Assembly: GCA_051418075.1 (NCBI GenBank) | Contig: JBPRGG010000026.1 | Coordinates: 51,931-115,930, forward strand | DNA length: 64,000 nucleotides | Direction of reading: 5' to 3' | Source of the DNA: JBPRGG01 sp051418075 | GTDB lineage: Bacteria > Bacteroidota > Bacteroidia > Cytophagales > Cyclobacteriaceae | Shown: positions 17,257 through 27,036 of the stretch, one piece after another | Layout of the letters: the number at the start of each line of letters is the position of its first letter | How positions within the stretch are numbered: position 1 is the first letter of the stretch | Notes under the pieces: generated by a model | The model's input: only the letters and a program-made list of their open reading frames with translations | Told to the model about the DNA's origin: nothing | Database searches by the model: none | Position numbers and translations under genes: made by a program

Positions 17257-19032
17257 TTATATTTCTTCTTTCAAACCCTCATATATATAAACTTCACTAA
17301 AGTCCCTGTATTGCATCGGATTATTAGGAAAATTTTTTATGAAAGATTGAAGTAGTCTGTATCCTTCATCATACCAAAGTACCAATAATGGGGCATCCTT
17401 CATCAAAACGCTTTCTGCACGTTGGAAAAATTGGTTTGCTGTTTCTATATCTTTGCTTCCAAGGGCTTTTTCATAATATTGATCAAAGAGGGGGTTGATA
17501 TATCGGGCAATATTAGGATAAGCATTTTGTTCAGGAGAGGAAGGGACATCCTTGCCAGAAAATAGCCAAAGGAAATTTTCAGGAGAAGGAAAATCAGCAT
17601 ACCAGGCAATTCTGATCATATCAAATTTTCCCTGGTATCCCCTTTCCAAAAGTTGGGCAAAAGGAAGGATGGTCAGTTTTAAATCAATATTTAAATGATC
17701 CTTAAATTGCTTTTGTATTTCGATAGCCACTTGCGTATTTCTTTCTCCTTCGGCATTAAATAATAATTCAAGACTGGGAAATTCATTTCCGGAATTATAT
17801 CCGGCTTTTTTCAAATAATATCGGGCTGAATCCAGGTTTAAATGATAACCCGCAATATTTTCTATATTGTAATTATCAAACACGGGAGGTGTTATGCCAT
17901 GATGTCCTGTATCAAATCCTTCACCATTTAAAACAAAATTTAAAATCTTATTTCTGTCCACAGCAAAATTAAGGGCTTTTCTTACCCATTTATTTTTTAA
18001 TTGAGGATGATTGGTGTTGAAAATTATAAATTGGCTGACCATTTCAGGAACACGCTGCAATTCAAAATTTTGAATCTCCCCATTTTCATTGACATTCGTT
18101 TCTTCCAGAATTTCAATAATATGTTCAGTGGGTAATCGATAAACCATATCCAGCTTTTTTTTACGAAACTCATAAAGTTCAGTCTTTTTATTGTTCAAAA
18201 AGCTGATGTAAAGTCCATCTAAAAAAGGCAGCTGGTTACCAAATTTATCCTGACCATGATATTTGTGATGTTTAACCAGGCTGAGAGATATGTTTTCATC
18301 CACCTGGTTGAGCTGAAATGGTCCGGTCCCTATCGCATGAATTCTCATATCCTGACCATATTTTTCCCAGGCTTCTTTGGGATAGATAAAACAGGCCGGT
18401 CTGGCCAGGTTGATCAGGAAAATAGCATTAGGTTTGTTCAATTTAAGGCGAAGGGAATACTTATCCACAACCTCAATACCAGATACTTTGAAATTGGGTT
18501 TTTGCCCTTGACTACTGGCCTCATAATAAGATTCGCCTCCCTGAAGTATCCCTTTAAAAATACTATTAAAACTTTGATTTTGCAGTCTTTGGGTACAAAG
18601 CTGGGTGAAACAATAAGCCACATCTTCTGCTGTTAATTCCCTTCCTTTTCCTTGCTCAAAACAATCATCGTCATGAAAATAGACACCTTCTTTTAATTTA
18701 ATTGTATAAATCGTGCCAGTGGAATCTATTTCATAGGATTCGGCCAAACTTTTCTCCAGGCTCAGATCAGTCTGATTGAATTTAAAAAGTCCTTCGTAAA
18801 TTTGAGAAGCCACTCTGTAAGAGAAGGCATCAGTAATACTATGTGGGAAAAGGTTTTTAATATATTCAGATTCATTCAGCTTAAGGATACCCCCGTAACT
18901 TCTGCCTCCTTTAGCTTCCCTTTTTGAAATAAGACTTTGGTCTTTTTCCTTATTTGGGCTGCAGGAAGCTACCAGTAAGGCCAATACCACAACTTTCCAA
19001 CTAATTTTCATACACTTCTTTATTTTATTCAT
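17257..19032 (-). CDS. Oligopeptide ABC transporter substrate-binding lipoprotein
   Basis: This 591-residue SBP_bac_5 (OppA/DppA-like) protein has a lipoprotein signal ending LLVASC at about residue 24. The mature part shows the family's early motif FSYRVASQIYEGLFKFN, followed by LAESYEIDSTGTIYTIKLKE, GTGPFQLNQVDEN and KALNFAVDRNKILNFV. No permease or ATPase gene adjoins it. It would therefore be an orphan binding protein, or use a permease encoded elsewhere. It overlaps the upstream xth gene by eight bases. Confidence 0.92.
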   Translation of the reverse strand: MNKIKKCMKISWKVVVLALLVASCSPNKEKDQSLISKREAKGGRSYGGILKLNESEYIKNLFPHSITDAFSYRVASQIYEGLFKFNQTDLSLEKSLAESYEIDSTGTIYTIKLKEGVYFHDDDCFEQGKGRELTAEDVAYCFTQLCTQRLQNQSFNSIFKGILQGGESYYEASSQGQKPNFKVSGIEVVDKYSLRLKLNKPNAIFLINLARPACFIYPKEAWEKYGQDMRIHAIGTGPFQLNQVDENISLSLVKHHKYHGQDKFGNQLPFLDGLYISFLNNKKTELYEFRKKKLDMVYRLPTEHIIEILEETNVNENGEIQNFELQRVPEMVSQFIIFNTNHPQLKNKWVRKALNFAVDRNKILNFVLNGEGFDTGHHGITPPVFDNYNIENIAGYHLNLDSARYYLKKAGYNSGNEFPSLELLFNAEGERNTQVAIEIQKQFKDHLNIDLKLTILPFAQLLERGYQGKFDMIRIAWYADFPSPENFLWLFSGKDVPSSPEQNAYPNIARYINPLFDQYYEKALGSKDIETANQFFQRAESVLMKDAPLLVLWYDEGYRLLQSFIKNFPNNPMQYRDFSEVYIYEGLKEEI

Positions 19033-19795
19033 TGATTTCTAGTAATATAGGACAATGATCTGAGTGTTTTGCCTCTTTTAATATTACTGAACGTTTGATC
19101 CTGTTTTTCATATTTTCAGTGGACATATGGTAATCGATACGCCATCCCAGATTTCGATCCCTTACTCCCGGTCGCATACTCCACCAGGTGTAGTGATGAG
19201 GATCAGGGTTGAATAACCTGAAGGTATCAATAAATCCCAGGTCCAAAAACCGATCCAGCCAGGCCCTTTCTTCAGGTAGAAATCCGGAAGACTTTTTATT
19301 GGAAACAGGATTATGGATATCAATGGCTTTATGGCAAATGTTAAAATCACCGCACATCAATAAATTTGGCTTTGATGCAATGATTTTCTGGATGAATAGG
19401 TAAAAATCATCCAGCCACTGCATTTTAAAAGCTTGTCTCATTTGGCCGCTACTTCCAGAAGGAAAATAAACATTCATCAGAGAAAAGTCAGCGAAATCCA
19501 GCGTGATCACCCTTCCCTCTGCATCATAAATATCTATTTCACAGCCAATTAATGTGTGGTTAGATTTTACTTTAGACAGAATGGCTGTTCCACTATAACC
19601 TTTTTTCCGGGCAGCTGACCAATAAATATTTAAGTATCCTAATTCCCTGAAAGCATTTAGATCTACCTGTTCTTCCAGGGCTTTAATTTCCTGAAAGCAA
19701 ACTACATCAGCGTCCACTTGCTTTAACCAACTTAGCAGCCCTTTTTTTAAAGCTGCCCTGACTCCGTTTACATTATAAGAAATGATCTTCATCAA
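19025..19795 (-). CDS. xth: Exodeoxyribonuclease III (AP endonuclease)
   Basis: This 256-residue exonuclease/endonuclease/phosphatase-fold DNA repair enzyme cleaves 5' of abasic sites. The signatures are ISYNVNGVRAALKKGLLSWL at the start, VVCFQEIKA (metal Glu), MNVYFPSG, CGDFNICHKAIDIHNP (catalytic Asp/Asn), TWWSMRPGVRDRNLGWRIDY and the terminal SDHCPILLEI with the catalytic His. Length is normal. It is translationally coupled on both sides, with a four-base overlap upstream and eight downstream. Confidence 0.96.
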   Translation of the reverse strand: MMKIISYNVNGVRAALKKGLLSWLKQVDADVVCFQEIKALEEQVDLNAFRELGYLNIYWSAARKKGYSGTAILSKVKSNHTLIGCEIDIYDAEGRVITLDFADFSLMNVYFPSGSSGQMRQAFKMQWLDDFYLFIQKIIASKPNLLMCGDFNICHKAIDIHNPVSNKKSSGFLPEERAWLDRFLDLGFIDTFRLFNPDPHHYTWWSMRPGVRDRNLGWRIDYHMSTENMKNRIKRSVILKEAKHSDHCPILLEINE

Positions 19796-20157
19796 TCCAG
19801 TTCAACATCTAATTCTTTCTCAAAATATTCCATGGCGTGCATTTTAAGCAGCTTTTCTTGTTCAAGCAAATCAAATTTAGGCAACTTTTTAACCATTTTC
19901 CAATGTGGCCATCCTTCCTGATCATGACCTTCCAATTCATAAAAACCGGAATAGCTAAGTATTTTACAGATGGCTATGTGCATCAGGTCCTGCTTTTCTT
20001 CCTTGGAAAAGTTTTTCCTTCCCTTTCCCAGTTCCTGTACACCAATTAAAAACAGCACGCTGTTTAGATCTTTGGGCCTTTTGCCTACCAGATCTTCCAG
20101 CTTTTTCACCAACTTTTGCCACTTTATCTGCAGTTCAAGATCTTTTTTATACATCAC
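19792..20157 (-). CDS. Conserved hypothetical protein (Bacteroidota)
   Basis: This 121-residue soluble, charged protein has no signal or membrane segment. Notable segments are LVGKRPKDLNSVLFLIGVQE, EEKQDLMHIAICKILSYSGF and the C-terminal acidic EKELDVELD. I recognise it only as a small conserved protein that often travels with xth and comF-region genes in this phylum. It overlaps xth by four bases and the carboxymuconolactone-decarboxylase-type gene by eleven, so it is part of that operon. No function assigned. Confidence 0.75.
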   Translation of the reverse strand: MMYKKDLELQIKWQKLVKKLEDLVGKRPKDLNSVLFLIGVQELGKGRKNFSKEEKQDLMHIAICKILSYSGFYELEGHDQEGWPHWKMVKKLPKFDLLEQEKLLKMHAMEYFEKELDVELD

Positions 20158-20497
20158 TTTGATCTTGTAAAGCCTGCCAAAATTCTACTGCACGTCTTAA
20201 ATGAGGAATTACAATGGTTCCTCCAATCAAATTGGCAATAGCCATAACTTCAAAAATCTGTTCAGTTGTGACACCCTCTGTTTTACATTTTTCCAGATGA
20301 TATCTCACACAATCATCACATCTTAATACCAGGGAACAGGATAGACCGACATACTCTTTGGTAATCTTATCTATTTTTCCAGATTCGAAAGCGTTGGTAT
20401 CCAGATTAAAAATTCTTTTTATGATTTTATTATCCGCCTCCAGTATTTTTTCATTCATTTTGCTCCTGTAAGCATTGAATTCCTCTATTAGATTCAT
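20147..20497 (-). CDS. Carboxymuconolactone decarboxylase / AhpD-family protein
   Basis: This 116-residue all-helical protein of the CMD family has the redox motif CDDCVRYH, the AhpD-type CxxC followed by a His four residues later. It is probably a small peroxidase-like or disulfide-exchange protein, and the physiological substrate is unknown. It is the first gene of a minus-strand unit (this gene, the hypothetical gene, xth, oligopeptide-binding lipoprotein) divergent from comF. Confidence 0.88.
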   Translation of the reverse strand: MNLIEEFNAYRSKMNEKILEADNKIIKRIFNLDTNAFESGKIDKITKEYVGLSCSLVLRCDDCVRYHLEKCKTEGVTTEQIFEVMAIANLIGGTIVIPHLRRAVEFWQALQDQSDV

Positions 20498-20577
20498 TAA
20501 ATTAAGATTTATTTATGAAAACTCGGTTACAATGTAATTAAATATAGTTTTTTCCTTATATATTAAAAAATAGTACA

Positions 20578-21258
20578 GTGTTTAACGATTTTATTTCATT
20601 ATTTTTCCCCAGCTATTGCTTTAGCTGCCAATCAGCCCTGGTGAAAGGGGAATCCTATATCTGTACCACTTGCCGGCTGGATCTGCCTCAAACCCAACTT
20701 CATTTGGAACCCTCCAATATTCTTTATCAAAAGCTTATCGGGATCAACAAACTTCAAAACGCTTATGCTTATTTAAAATTTGTTAAAAGTGGAAAAATAC
20801 AGAAATTGTTACATAAGTTAAAATATGAAAACTATCCGGAAGTTGGCCATTTGCTTGGTCGATGGTATGGTTATGAACTTATGCAATCTGGTATCCACAA
20901 AGAGCTGGATCTAATTATTCCTATTCCACTGCATCCTACCAAATTACGGCAAAGAGGATATAATCAAAGTGATCATTTTGCTGCAGGTCTTTCTGATTCG
21001 ATGAAGGTACCTTGGTCTGCGCAGGTAGTAAGCCGAATAAAAAAGAGCGCTACCCAAACCCAAAAAGATCGACTGGAAAGATGGAAAAACGTAGAAAACA
21101 TATTCAAGGTAAACAATCCTGAAAAAGTTATTCAAAAAAGATTATTACTGGTAGATGATGTCATTACTACCGGGTCTACGCTGGCAGCCTGTGCTCAGGC
21201 TTTGGATAAATACCAATACCAATCCATTCAAATTGCTACTATTGCCATGGCCCAATAA
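20578..21258 (+). CDS. comF: ComF-family phosphoribosyltransferase-like protein
   Basis: This 226-residue protein appears to start at GTG (20578), the first start codon in frame before the zinc-finger region. The N-terminal ribbon has CFSC and CTTC pairs (residues 14-17 and 29-32). The PRTase fold follows, with LDLIIPIPLHPTKLRQRGYN and the PRPP loop LLLVDDVITTGSTLAAC. ComF-like proteins are linked to DNA uptake or nucleotide salvage, and no other competence gene is nearby. A bidirectional terminator begins within the stop codon. Confidence 0.9.
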   Translation: MFNDFISLFFPSYCFSCQSALVKGESYICTTCRLDLPQTQLHLEPSNILYQKLIGINKLQNAYAYLKFVKSGKIQKLLHKLKYENYPEVGHLLGRWYGYELMQSGIHKELDLIIPIPLHPTKLRQRGYNQSDHFAAGLSDSMKVPWSAQVVSRIKKSATQTQKDRLERWKNVENIFKVNNPEKVIQKRLLLVDDVITTGSTLAACAQALDKYQYQSIQIATIAMAQ

Positions 21259-21284
21259 AAAAGCCCTTAAGAACAAGGGCTTTT
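21257..21284. terminator. Bidirectional terminator between comF and gldJ
   Basis: The stem AAAAGCCCTT / AAGGGCTTTT with a six-base loop is flanked by A-rich and T-rich sides. It lies in the 64-base gap between convergent genes and can serve both. Confidence 0.88.
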
Positions 21285-21322
21285 ACAGAACATATATTTA
21301 ACCTTTAACCAATAAAGTAATT

Positions 21323-22519
21323 CTAATTATTTCCTCCGGCTCTGATCATGGCACATCTGAAGCCAATGGTGGAGTTAGAAGAATCTTCATGTAAAAATCT
21401 TCTTGTACCAGGAGACAGCCAGTAGGCTACATCACGCCAGGATCCACCTTTATAGACTCTTACATGGTCATCAATTAATGAATTATAGTCATCCGTATCA
21501 TAATTATCAGCAGGATCAAGGAATCCATCTCTACGTACTGGGTTCAGGTCTTCCATATCCTGGAAAGAAAGGGGTCGATATACATCAAAGACCCATTCGT
21601 TTACATTACCAGCCATATTGTATAGTCCGAAATCATTAGGAGGATATTCGTAAATATAAGCGGTGATCATAGAACCGTCATTTAATTTACCAGCAATACC
21701 AGCATAGTCACCCCTGCCTCTTTTGAAATTGGCCAGGAAATAGCCCATTTTCTTGCCATAAGGATTTCTTAAGGCATGACCATCCCAGGGATAAAGCCTT
21801 TTGTGGGTTTGATTTTCATCCAGCCATTGAGTACCAATTAAAGCCTGGGCCGCATATTCCCATTCTGCCTCAGTTGGTAATCTGTAATCCGGTAATACTA
21901 CTCCTGTTTCAAGAGGAATTCTACCACCAGTTTCAGGCATAGCTTCCAAACCAGCATCTTCTGCCAGTTTCAGGTTTACCATCATAGTTCTCCATTTGCA
22001 ATAATCAACTGCCTGTCTCCAACTTACGCCTACAACAGGGAAAAACCTGAAACCCGGATATCTTAAATAATGATCTACATAAGGATCATTGTAAGCCAAA
22101 TCTCTGGCCCATACTGTAGTATCAGGCAATGCTGATTCAAAAAACTCCCGGGACGAATCCAGCTTTACGTAATAAAGATATTCCAACCAGTGAATATTTG
22201 CTACTTCAGTTTCATCCATATAAAATGAAGCCACAGTCACAGTTCTTTCCAGATTGTCTCTGCTAAATAATACATCTTCTTCATAAGAACCTAAAGTGGT
22301 TCTTCCGCCCTCAATAAACACTAAGTTTGGACCTTCCGGCTGGCCCCTGAAGTCGTTGACTTGAAAACCTTCATCGTCATTATATTCCAATCCGGTGGCT
22401 GTACTCATACCACCTGGGCTTGAGGCTGAAGGACGTCGACTTTTGGAGCAGGAACTTAGAATGGCAATGGTAAGAGTGAGCAATGCTACTCCTTTGAAAA
22501 TACGCACAAATTTTTTCAT
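21323..22519 (-). CDS. gldJ: Gliding motility lipoprotein GldJ-like (FGE/SUMF1 fold)
   Basis: This 398-residue lipoprotein has signal MKKFVRIFKGVALLTLTIAI and lipobox LSSC. A formylglycine-generating-enzyme-like domain follows: LVFIEGGRTTLGS, FYMDETEVANIHWLEYLYY, VSWRQAVDYCKWRT, LPTEAEWEYAAQ, NMAGNVNEWVFDVY and a terminal KGGSWRD...IGFRCAM. The GFQVNDFRGQPEGPNLVFIE start matches GldJ more than GldK in my recollection. GldJ stabilises the gliding motor and the T9SS GldK/N ring. Other gld genes are absent here, and flavobacterial GldJ is longer (about 560 residues), so the name is tentative. Confidence 0.8.
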   Translation of the reverse strand: MKKFVRIFKGVALLTLTIAILSSCSKSRRPSASSPGGMSTATGLEYNDDEGFQVNDFRGQPEGPNLVFIEGGRTTLGSYEEDVLFSRDNLERTVTVASFYMDETEVANIHWLEYLYYVKLDSSREFFESALPDTTVWARDLAYNDPYVDHYLRYPGFRFFPVVGVSWRQAVDYCKWRTMMVNLKLAEDAGLEAMPETGGRIPLETGVVLPDYRLPTEAEWEYAAQALIGTQWLDENQTHKRLYPWDGHALRNPYGKKMGYFLANFKRGRGDYAGIAGKLNDGSMITAYIYEYPPNDFGLYNMAGNVNEWVFDVYRPLSFQDMEDLNPVRRDGFLDPADNYDTDDYNSLIDDHVRVYKGGSWRDVAYWLSPGTRRFLHEDSSNSTIGFRCAMIRAGGNN

Positions 22520-22733
22520 AACCTGTTAAAATTTACTCAATAGACCTGAACATTGATAATTATATAACTATAAAATGATATAATTATTATTTGTTTAACT
22601 AAAAAACGCTAGCTAATTTCCTTCTTTATTTATTAAAATTAAATCAATAAACCTGTAAAACAATATAAATGTAAGAAATTGAATAAAAGAGCATAATTAT
22701 AAACGGTTTCTCAACCTGTTGGTTTACCCGATT

Positions 22734-25700
22734 TTAATGCATCGCCTCCAGCATGTGAATGGCCTGATCCACTGTATTAATATTTTCTATGGTCAACACC
22801 AGCCTTTTTTTAAACTCTTTCATTTTACAATTTCTGGAATGTGACTGAACGAATTGCAGCACTTTCCCGAAGGTAGCAGACTTATAATAAGCCTCATTAG
22901 TAGAAACGGGAAAATAACACTTCATAGTATCATTTTTTAGCATGAGCCTGTCTATGCCCAAATTTTCTGCTTTCCATCTAAGTCTAACACTTTTGATCAA
23001 TTCATTTACTGATTCAGGATAGGGTCCAAACCGATCTGTAACAGCACTAATGAATTCGGATAATTCATTTTCATTCTTAACATTATCAAGTGTGGAATAT
23101 AACCTGATTCGTTCACTGATACTGCTAACATACTCTTCCGGAATTAATATTTCCAGATCAGTTTCAAGGTTACAATCTTTTACCAGGGCCTGTGAAGTTT
23201 CACCTAATTCTTTTTCAAAAAGATCTTTAAATTCGGTTTCTTTAAGCTCCTGAACTGCCTCATCCAAAATTTTATGATACATATCAAAACCAAGATCGGT
23301 AATAAACCCACTTTGTTCCGCGCCTAGCAGATTCCCGGCCCCTCTGATATCCAGATCCCTCATGGCCACTTTAAACCCATCACCAAGTTCTGAAAACTCT
23401 TCCAGGGTATTTAGTCTTTTTCGTGCTTCAGAGGTCAATCCTACTGTAGGTGGTGATAACAGATAGCAAAATGCTTTTTTATTGGAACGACCTACCCTTC
23501 CTCTCATCTGATGCAGGTCTGACAATCCGAACATATGGGCATTATTGATGATAATGGTATTGGCATTGGGAATATCCAGTCCTGATTCCACAATGTTGGT
23601 AGATACCAAAACATCATAATTTCCTTCAATGAAGTTAACCATTACCTTTTCCAGCTTTTTACCTTCCAGCTGTCCATGAGCTATACCTATACGTGCATCC
23701 GGTACTAATTTCAGGATCAGGTTAGCTATCTGCTCAATGTCACTGATACGGTTATGGATGAAGAAAACCTGACCTCCCCGACGCAATTCGAAGCTAACAG
23801 CATCTCTGATCATTTCATTTTTAAATACCTGGATTTCAGTGGTTACGGGTTGGCGATTAGGTGGTGGGGTGGCTATAATACTTAAATCCCTGGCTCCCAT
23901 CAGGGAAAAGTGTAGTGTTCTGGGAATAGGGGTGGCTGTTAGGGTAAGTACATCCACATTTACTTTAATTTCCTTAATTTTTTCCTTCACTTTAACCCCG
24001 AATTTCTGTTCTTCATCAATTATTAATAGCCCAAGGTCTTTAAACTTTACATCTTTATTCACCAGCCGATGTGTACCGATTAAAATATCTACCTGACCTT
24101 CTTCCAACTCTTTCACTGTTTGCTTTACCTCTTTACTGGATTTAAACCGATTGATGTAGGCTACCTTCACCGGGAAACCTGATAGTCTTTCTTTAAATGT
24201 ATGATAGTGCTGAAGGGCGAGAATGGTGGTAGGTACTAAAACAGCCACTTGCTTATTATCGGCATTGGCCTTGAAAGCAGCCCGGATGGCTATTTCAGTT
24301 TTACCAAATCCCACATCACCACAAACCAGCCGGTCCATTGGGTGAGCAGCTTCCATATCGGTTTTGACATCAGCAGTTGAGCGGGCCTGGTCCGGCGTAT
24401 CTTCATAAATGAAAGATGATTCCAATTCAGCCTGCATAAAACTATCCTGGCTGAATGCCATTCCCGGGGCGGCTTTTCTTTTAGCATACAGGTTTATCAG
24501 ATCCTTGGCAATATCTTGAACATTCTTCTTAATTCGCTTTTTCTTGATTTCCCATTCCTGAGTACCCAATTTACTGATAGCCGGTATCTGACCTTCCTTG
24601 CCAGTATATTTGGCAATTTTGTGTAAAGAGTGTATGCTTACATAAAGCAAATCATCATCCCGGTAAATCAGGCGTAGCATTTCCTGTTCTTTACCGCCTA
24701 CTTCCACTTTATCCAAACCGGCAAATTTACCAATACCATAATCTATATGGGTCACGTAATCTCCTGGTTGTAACGAATTTAATTCCTTGAGGGTGATGGC
24801 TTTGGCCTTGGAGTAGCTTTCCTTAACTTTATAGCGATGGAACCTTTCAAATATCTGATGGTCAGTAAAACAAGCAAGTTTTAGTATTTTATCAATAAAA
24901 CCTTCCCGTAGATCAATACTTAAATTTCTAAAATCGAGGAAAGGATCCAATTCCTCAAAGATGGTTGAAAGTCTTTCCAGCTGCTTTTCTGATTCAGCCA
25001 CCACAATGTTGAGAATACCCTGGTTTTGGTTCTGATTCAGGTTTTCAACCAGCAACTCAAAATTTTTATTAAAAGAAGGCTGAGGCTCTACTTCAAAGGA
25101 AAATATTGTTGAATTCTCCAGGTAAAATCGTTTTCCAAATTCTATCAAAGCAAATGCTCCCAAGTCATCTTTAAATGCCTGGCTGTTTTCAAAAAGTTCT
25201 TTCGGCTTCAGTACAACCTGGGTATTTCCTCCTTCTTCCAGTACTGAAGTAAATTTTTCCTGACTTTTCTGAAAACCAAGGTCTATTACATCAAGGGTTT
25301 GCTGATAATCTTTAAACCATATTTTGGTGTTTTTAGGCAGAAATTCCAGAAACGACTGACGTTTTTCTTCCAGCAACTTTGTCTGGACATTAGGAATGAT
25401 ATTGATCTGTTCAATTTCATCCAGGGAAAGCTGAGAGTCGGGATGAAAGGTTCTGATACTTTCTATCTGATTGCCAAAAAACTCCAGCCGGTATGGTAAT
25501 TCATTGGCATAGGAAAAAATATCAACAATACCACCTCTTACTGCATATTGACCTGCTTCATATACAAAATCTGTTCTTTCAAAATCAAAAGTAGTAAGTA
25601 ACTCACTGATAAAATCGATATCAATTTCTTCTCCCACGCTGGTAGAAAAGGTATTGCTCAACAACGATTGTTTATTGATCACTTTTTCAGTTAAAGCTTC

Positions 25701-26108
25701 AGGATAGCTCACGATCAATTCTCCTTCAATAGACTTATGATTGATCCGGTTTAATACTTCCGCCCGCAGAAGGACATTAGCATTTTCAGTTTCTTCATAT
25801 TGATAGGGCTTTTTATAAGAGGCTGGAAAGAATAAAACTGTTTTATCCTTGACCAGGTTTTGCAGATCATTAAAAAAATAAGCTGCTTCCTCCTTATCAT
25901 GCAGTATAAATAAGTGGGACTGTCTATTTAAGCGATAAAAAGCAGCAGCTAATACTGCGTCCAGGCTGCCAATTATTCCCTTAAGCTGGAAATGCTGTGG
26001 TTCATTTGGCTTAATGGCGCTGGCCACAGCATTAATAAAGCCATCTTTTAGGTAGAGATTTAAAAAATCATTTAAATGTATTGCCCTTTCTTTTATAACA
26101 GTATCCAA
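22734..26108 (-). CDS. mfd: Transcription-repair coupling factor Mfd
   Basis: Mfd removes RNA polymerase stalled at DNA lesions and recruits UvrA. The 1124-residue length is typical. An N-terminal UvrB-homology module is followed by the RNAP-interacting CarD-like domain (LNSLQPGDYVTHIDYGIGKF). The translocase has Walker A region VCGDVGFGKTEIAIRAAF, DEEQ box (LLIIDEEQKFG), TATPIPRTLHFSL and QMRGRVGRSNKKAFCYL. The TRCF C-terminal domain ends the protein. It is an independent gene, with over 200 bases of flanking sequence on each side. Confidence 0.97.
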   Translation of the reverse strand: MDTVIKERAIHLNDFLNLYLKDGFINAVASAIKPNEPQHFQLKGIIGSLDAVLAAAFYRLNRQSHLFILHDKEEAAYFFNDLQNLVKDKTVLFFPASYKKPYQYEETENANVLLRAEVLNRINHKSIEGELIVSYPEALTEKVINKQSLLSNTFSTSVGEEIDIDFISELLTTFDFERTDFVYEAGQYAVRGGIVDIFSYANELPYRLEFFGNQIESIRTFHPDSQLSLDEIEQINIIPNVQTKLLEEKRQSFLEFLPKNTKIWFKDYQQTLDVIDLGFQKSQEKFTSVLEEGGNTQVVLKPKELFENSQAFKDDLGAFALIEFGKRFYLENSTIFSFEVEPQPSFNKNFELLVENLNQNQNQGILNIVVAESEKQLERLSTIFEELDPFLDFRNLSIDLREGFIDKILKLACFTDHQIFERFHRYKVKESYSKAKAITLKELNSLQPGDYVTHIDYGIGKFAGLDKVEVGGKEQEMLRLIYRDDDLLYVSIHSLHKIAKYTGKEGQIPAISKLGTQEWEIKKKRIKKNVQDIAKDLINLYAKRKAAPGMAFSQDSFMQAELESSFIYEDTPDQARSTADVKTDMEAAHPMDRLVCGDVGFGKTEIAIRAAFKANADNKQVAVLVPTTILALQHYHTFKERLSGFPVKVAYINRFKSSKEVKQTVKELEEGQVDILIGTHRLVNKDVKFKDLGLLIIDEEQKFGVKVKEKIKEIKVNVDVLTLTATPIPRTLHFSLMGARDLSIIATPPPNRQPVTTEIQVFKNEMIRDAVSFELRRGGQVFFIHNRISDIEQIANLILKLVPDARIGIAHGQLEGKKLEKVMVNFIEGNYDVLVSTNIVESGLDIPNANTIIINNAHMFGLSDLHQMRGRVGRSNKKAFCYLLSPPTVGLTSEARKRLNTLEEFSELGDGFKVAMRDLDIRGAGNLLGAEQSGFITDLGFDMYHKILDEAVQELKETEFKDLFEKELGETSQALVKDCNLETDLEILIPEEYVSSISERIRLYSTLDNVKNENELSEFISAVTDRFGPYPESVNELIKSVRLRWKAENLGIDRLMLKNDTMKCYFPVSTNEAYYKSATFGKVLQFVQSHSRNCKMKEFKKRLVLTIENINTVDQAIHMLEAMH

Positions 26109-26342
26109 TATGCTTTTATACTTATACTAGTTTCAAACAAAAATTAAAAACAAAGATAGCCCACAGATATTATACCTCAGGCTTAATTAAATTAATATTT
26201 TTTTTAAACTACCATTCCCGAATTTCGTTATCTAATCTTGATACCCGCTGAATATGTAAAATATTTTAGGTGAATTTTCCTCCGTTAGATTAACTTTTAA
26301 TTTGGAAAATATGTTAAATTTATAGATTCCTTTGTAGGTAAG

Positions 26343-26975
26343 ATGTCTGAAAATAAAAGAAACTTAAAACAAGAAAGCATCCGCTCTACTTTTCAGAAAA
26401 TTGAAAAGATACATCCCCATAAAATGCTGTTGTATCTGTTTATTTTCGGAAGTACACTTATTTTTGCTTTTATGCTGGTTGCCTACACACTTACCCTTCC
26501 AAACTTAGCTGAATTCTACAATTTCAAATTTCCTAAAGCTTTCATCATCAGTGTTCTGGCAATGTTGGTGAGTAGTTTTATGATGTCTGGTGTATTTTCG
26601 TCCTTTGAAGCAGAAAACCTTAAAAAAGTAAGAAATGCATTAATTATCACCTTCATTTTGGGAATCGTGTTTGCTGTATGTCAATACATTGGCTGGCAAC
26701 AATTAAAAGAAGAGGGAATATTTTTTACTGGTAAAGCTTCCGGAACCTATTTATATGTGATCACCGGTTTACATCTGGTACATTTTATCAGTGCTATTAT
26801 TTTCCTGACTATTATTTTGGCAGAAGTATATAAGGCACAGAAAGATCCGGTGAAAGTGTTAATTATGGTGACCAATCCCTATGAAAAGATCAAATTGCAG
26901 ATTTTAAATACATACTGGCAATATCTGGACATACTTTGGATTGTCTTGTTCTTTTATTTTCTGTACTCTTTTTAA
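26343..26975 (+). CDS. Haem-copper oxidase subunit III-like membrane protein
   Basis: This 210-residue protein has five likely transmembrane helices (starting at about 30, 65, 100, 140 and 190). It fits the CtaE/CyoC family: ITGLHLVHFISAIIFLTIIL corresponds to the helix carrying the conserved His pair, and the end TYWQYLDILWIVLFFYFLY matches the usual WHFLDxVW closing helix. No catalytic subunit I or II is adjacent. It may assemble with an oxidase encoded elsewhere or be a stand-alone accessory member. It is followed by the DUF4174 gene in the same direction after 61 bases. Confidence 0.85.
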   Translation: MSENKRNLKQESIRSTFQKIEKIHPHKMLLYLFIFGSTLIFAFMLVAYTLTLPNLAEFYNFKFPKAFIISVLAMLVSSFMMSGVFSSFEAENLKKVRNALIITFILGIVFAVCQYIGWQQLKEEGIFFTGKASGTYLYVITGLHLVHFISAIIFLTIILAEVYKAQKDPVKVLIMVTNPYEKIKLQILNTYWQYLDILWIVLFFYFLYSF

Positions 26976-27036
26976 AATTTACTCTTCTGATTAAAAAATT
27001 TTATGATCTTTTTGGAATGATCCTTGTTTTAAAAGC

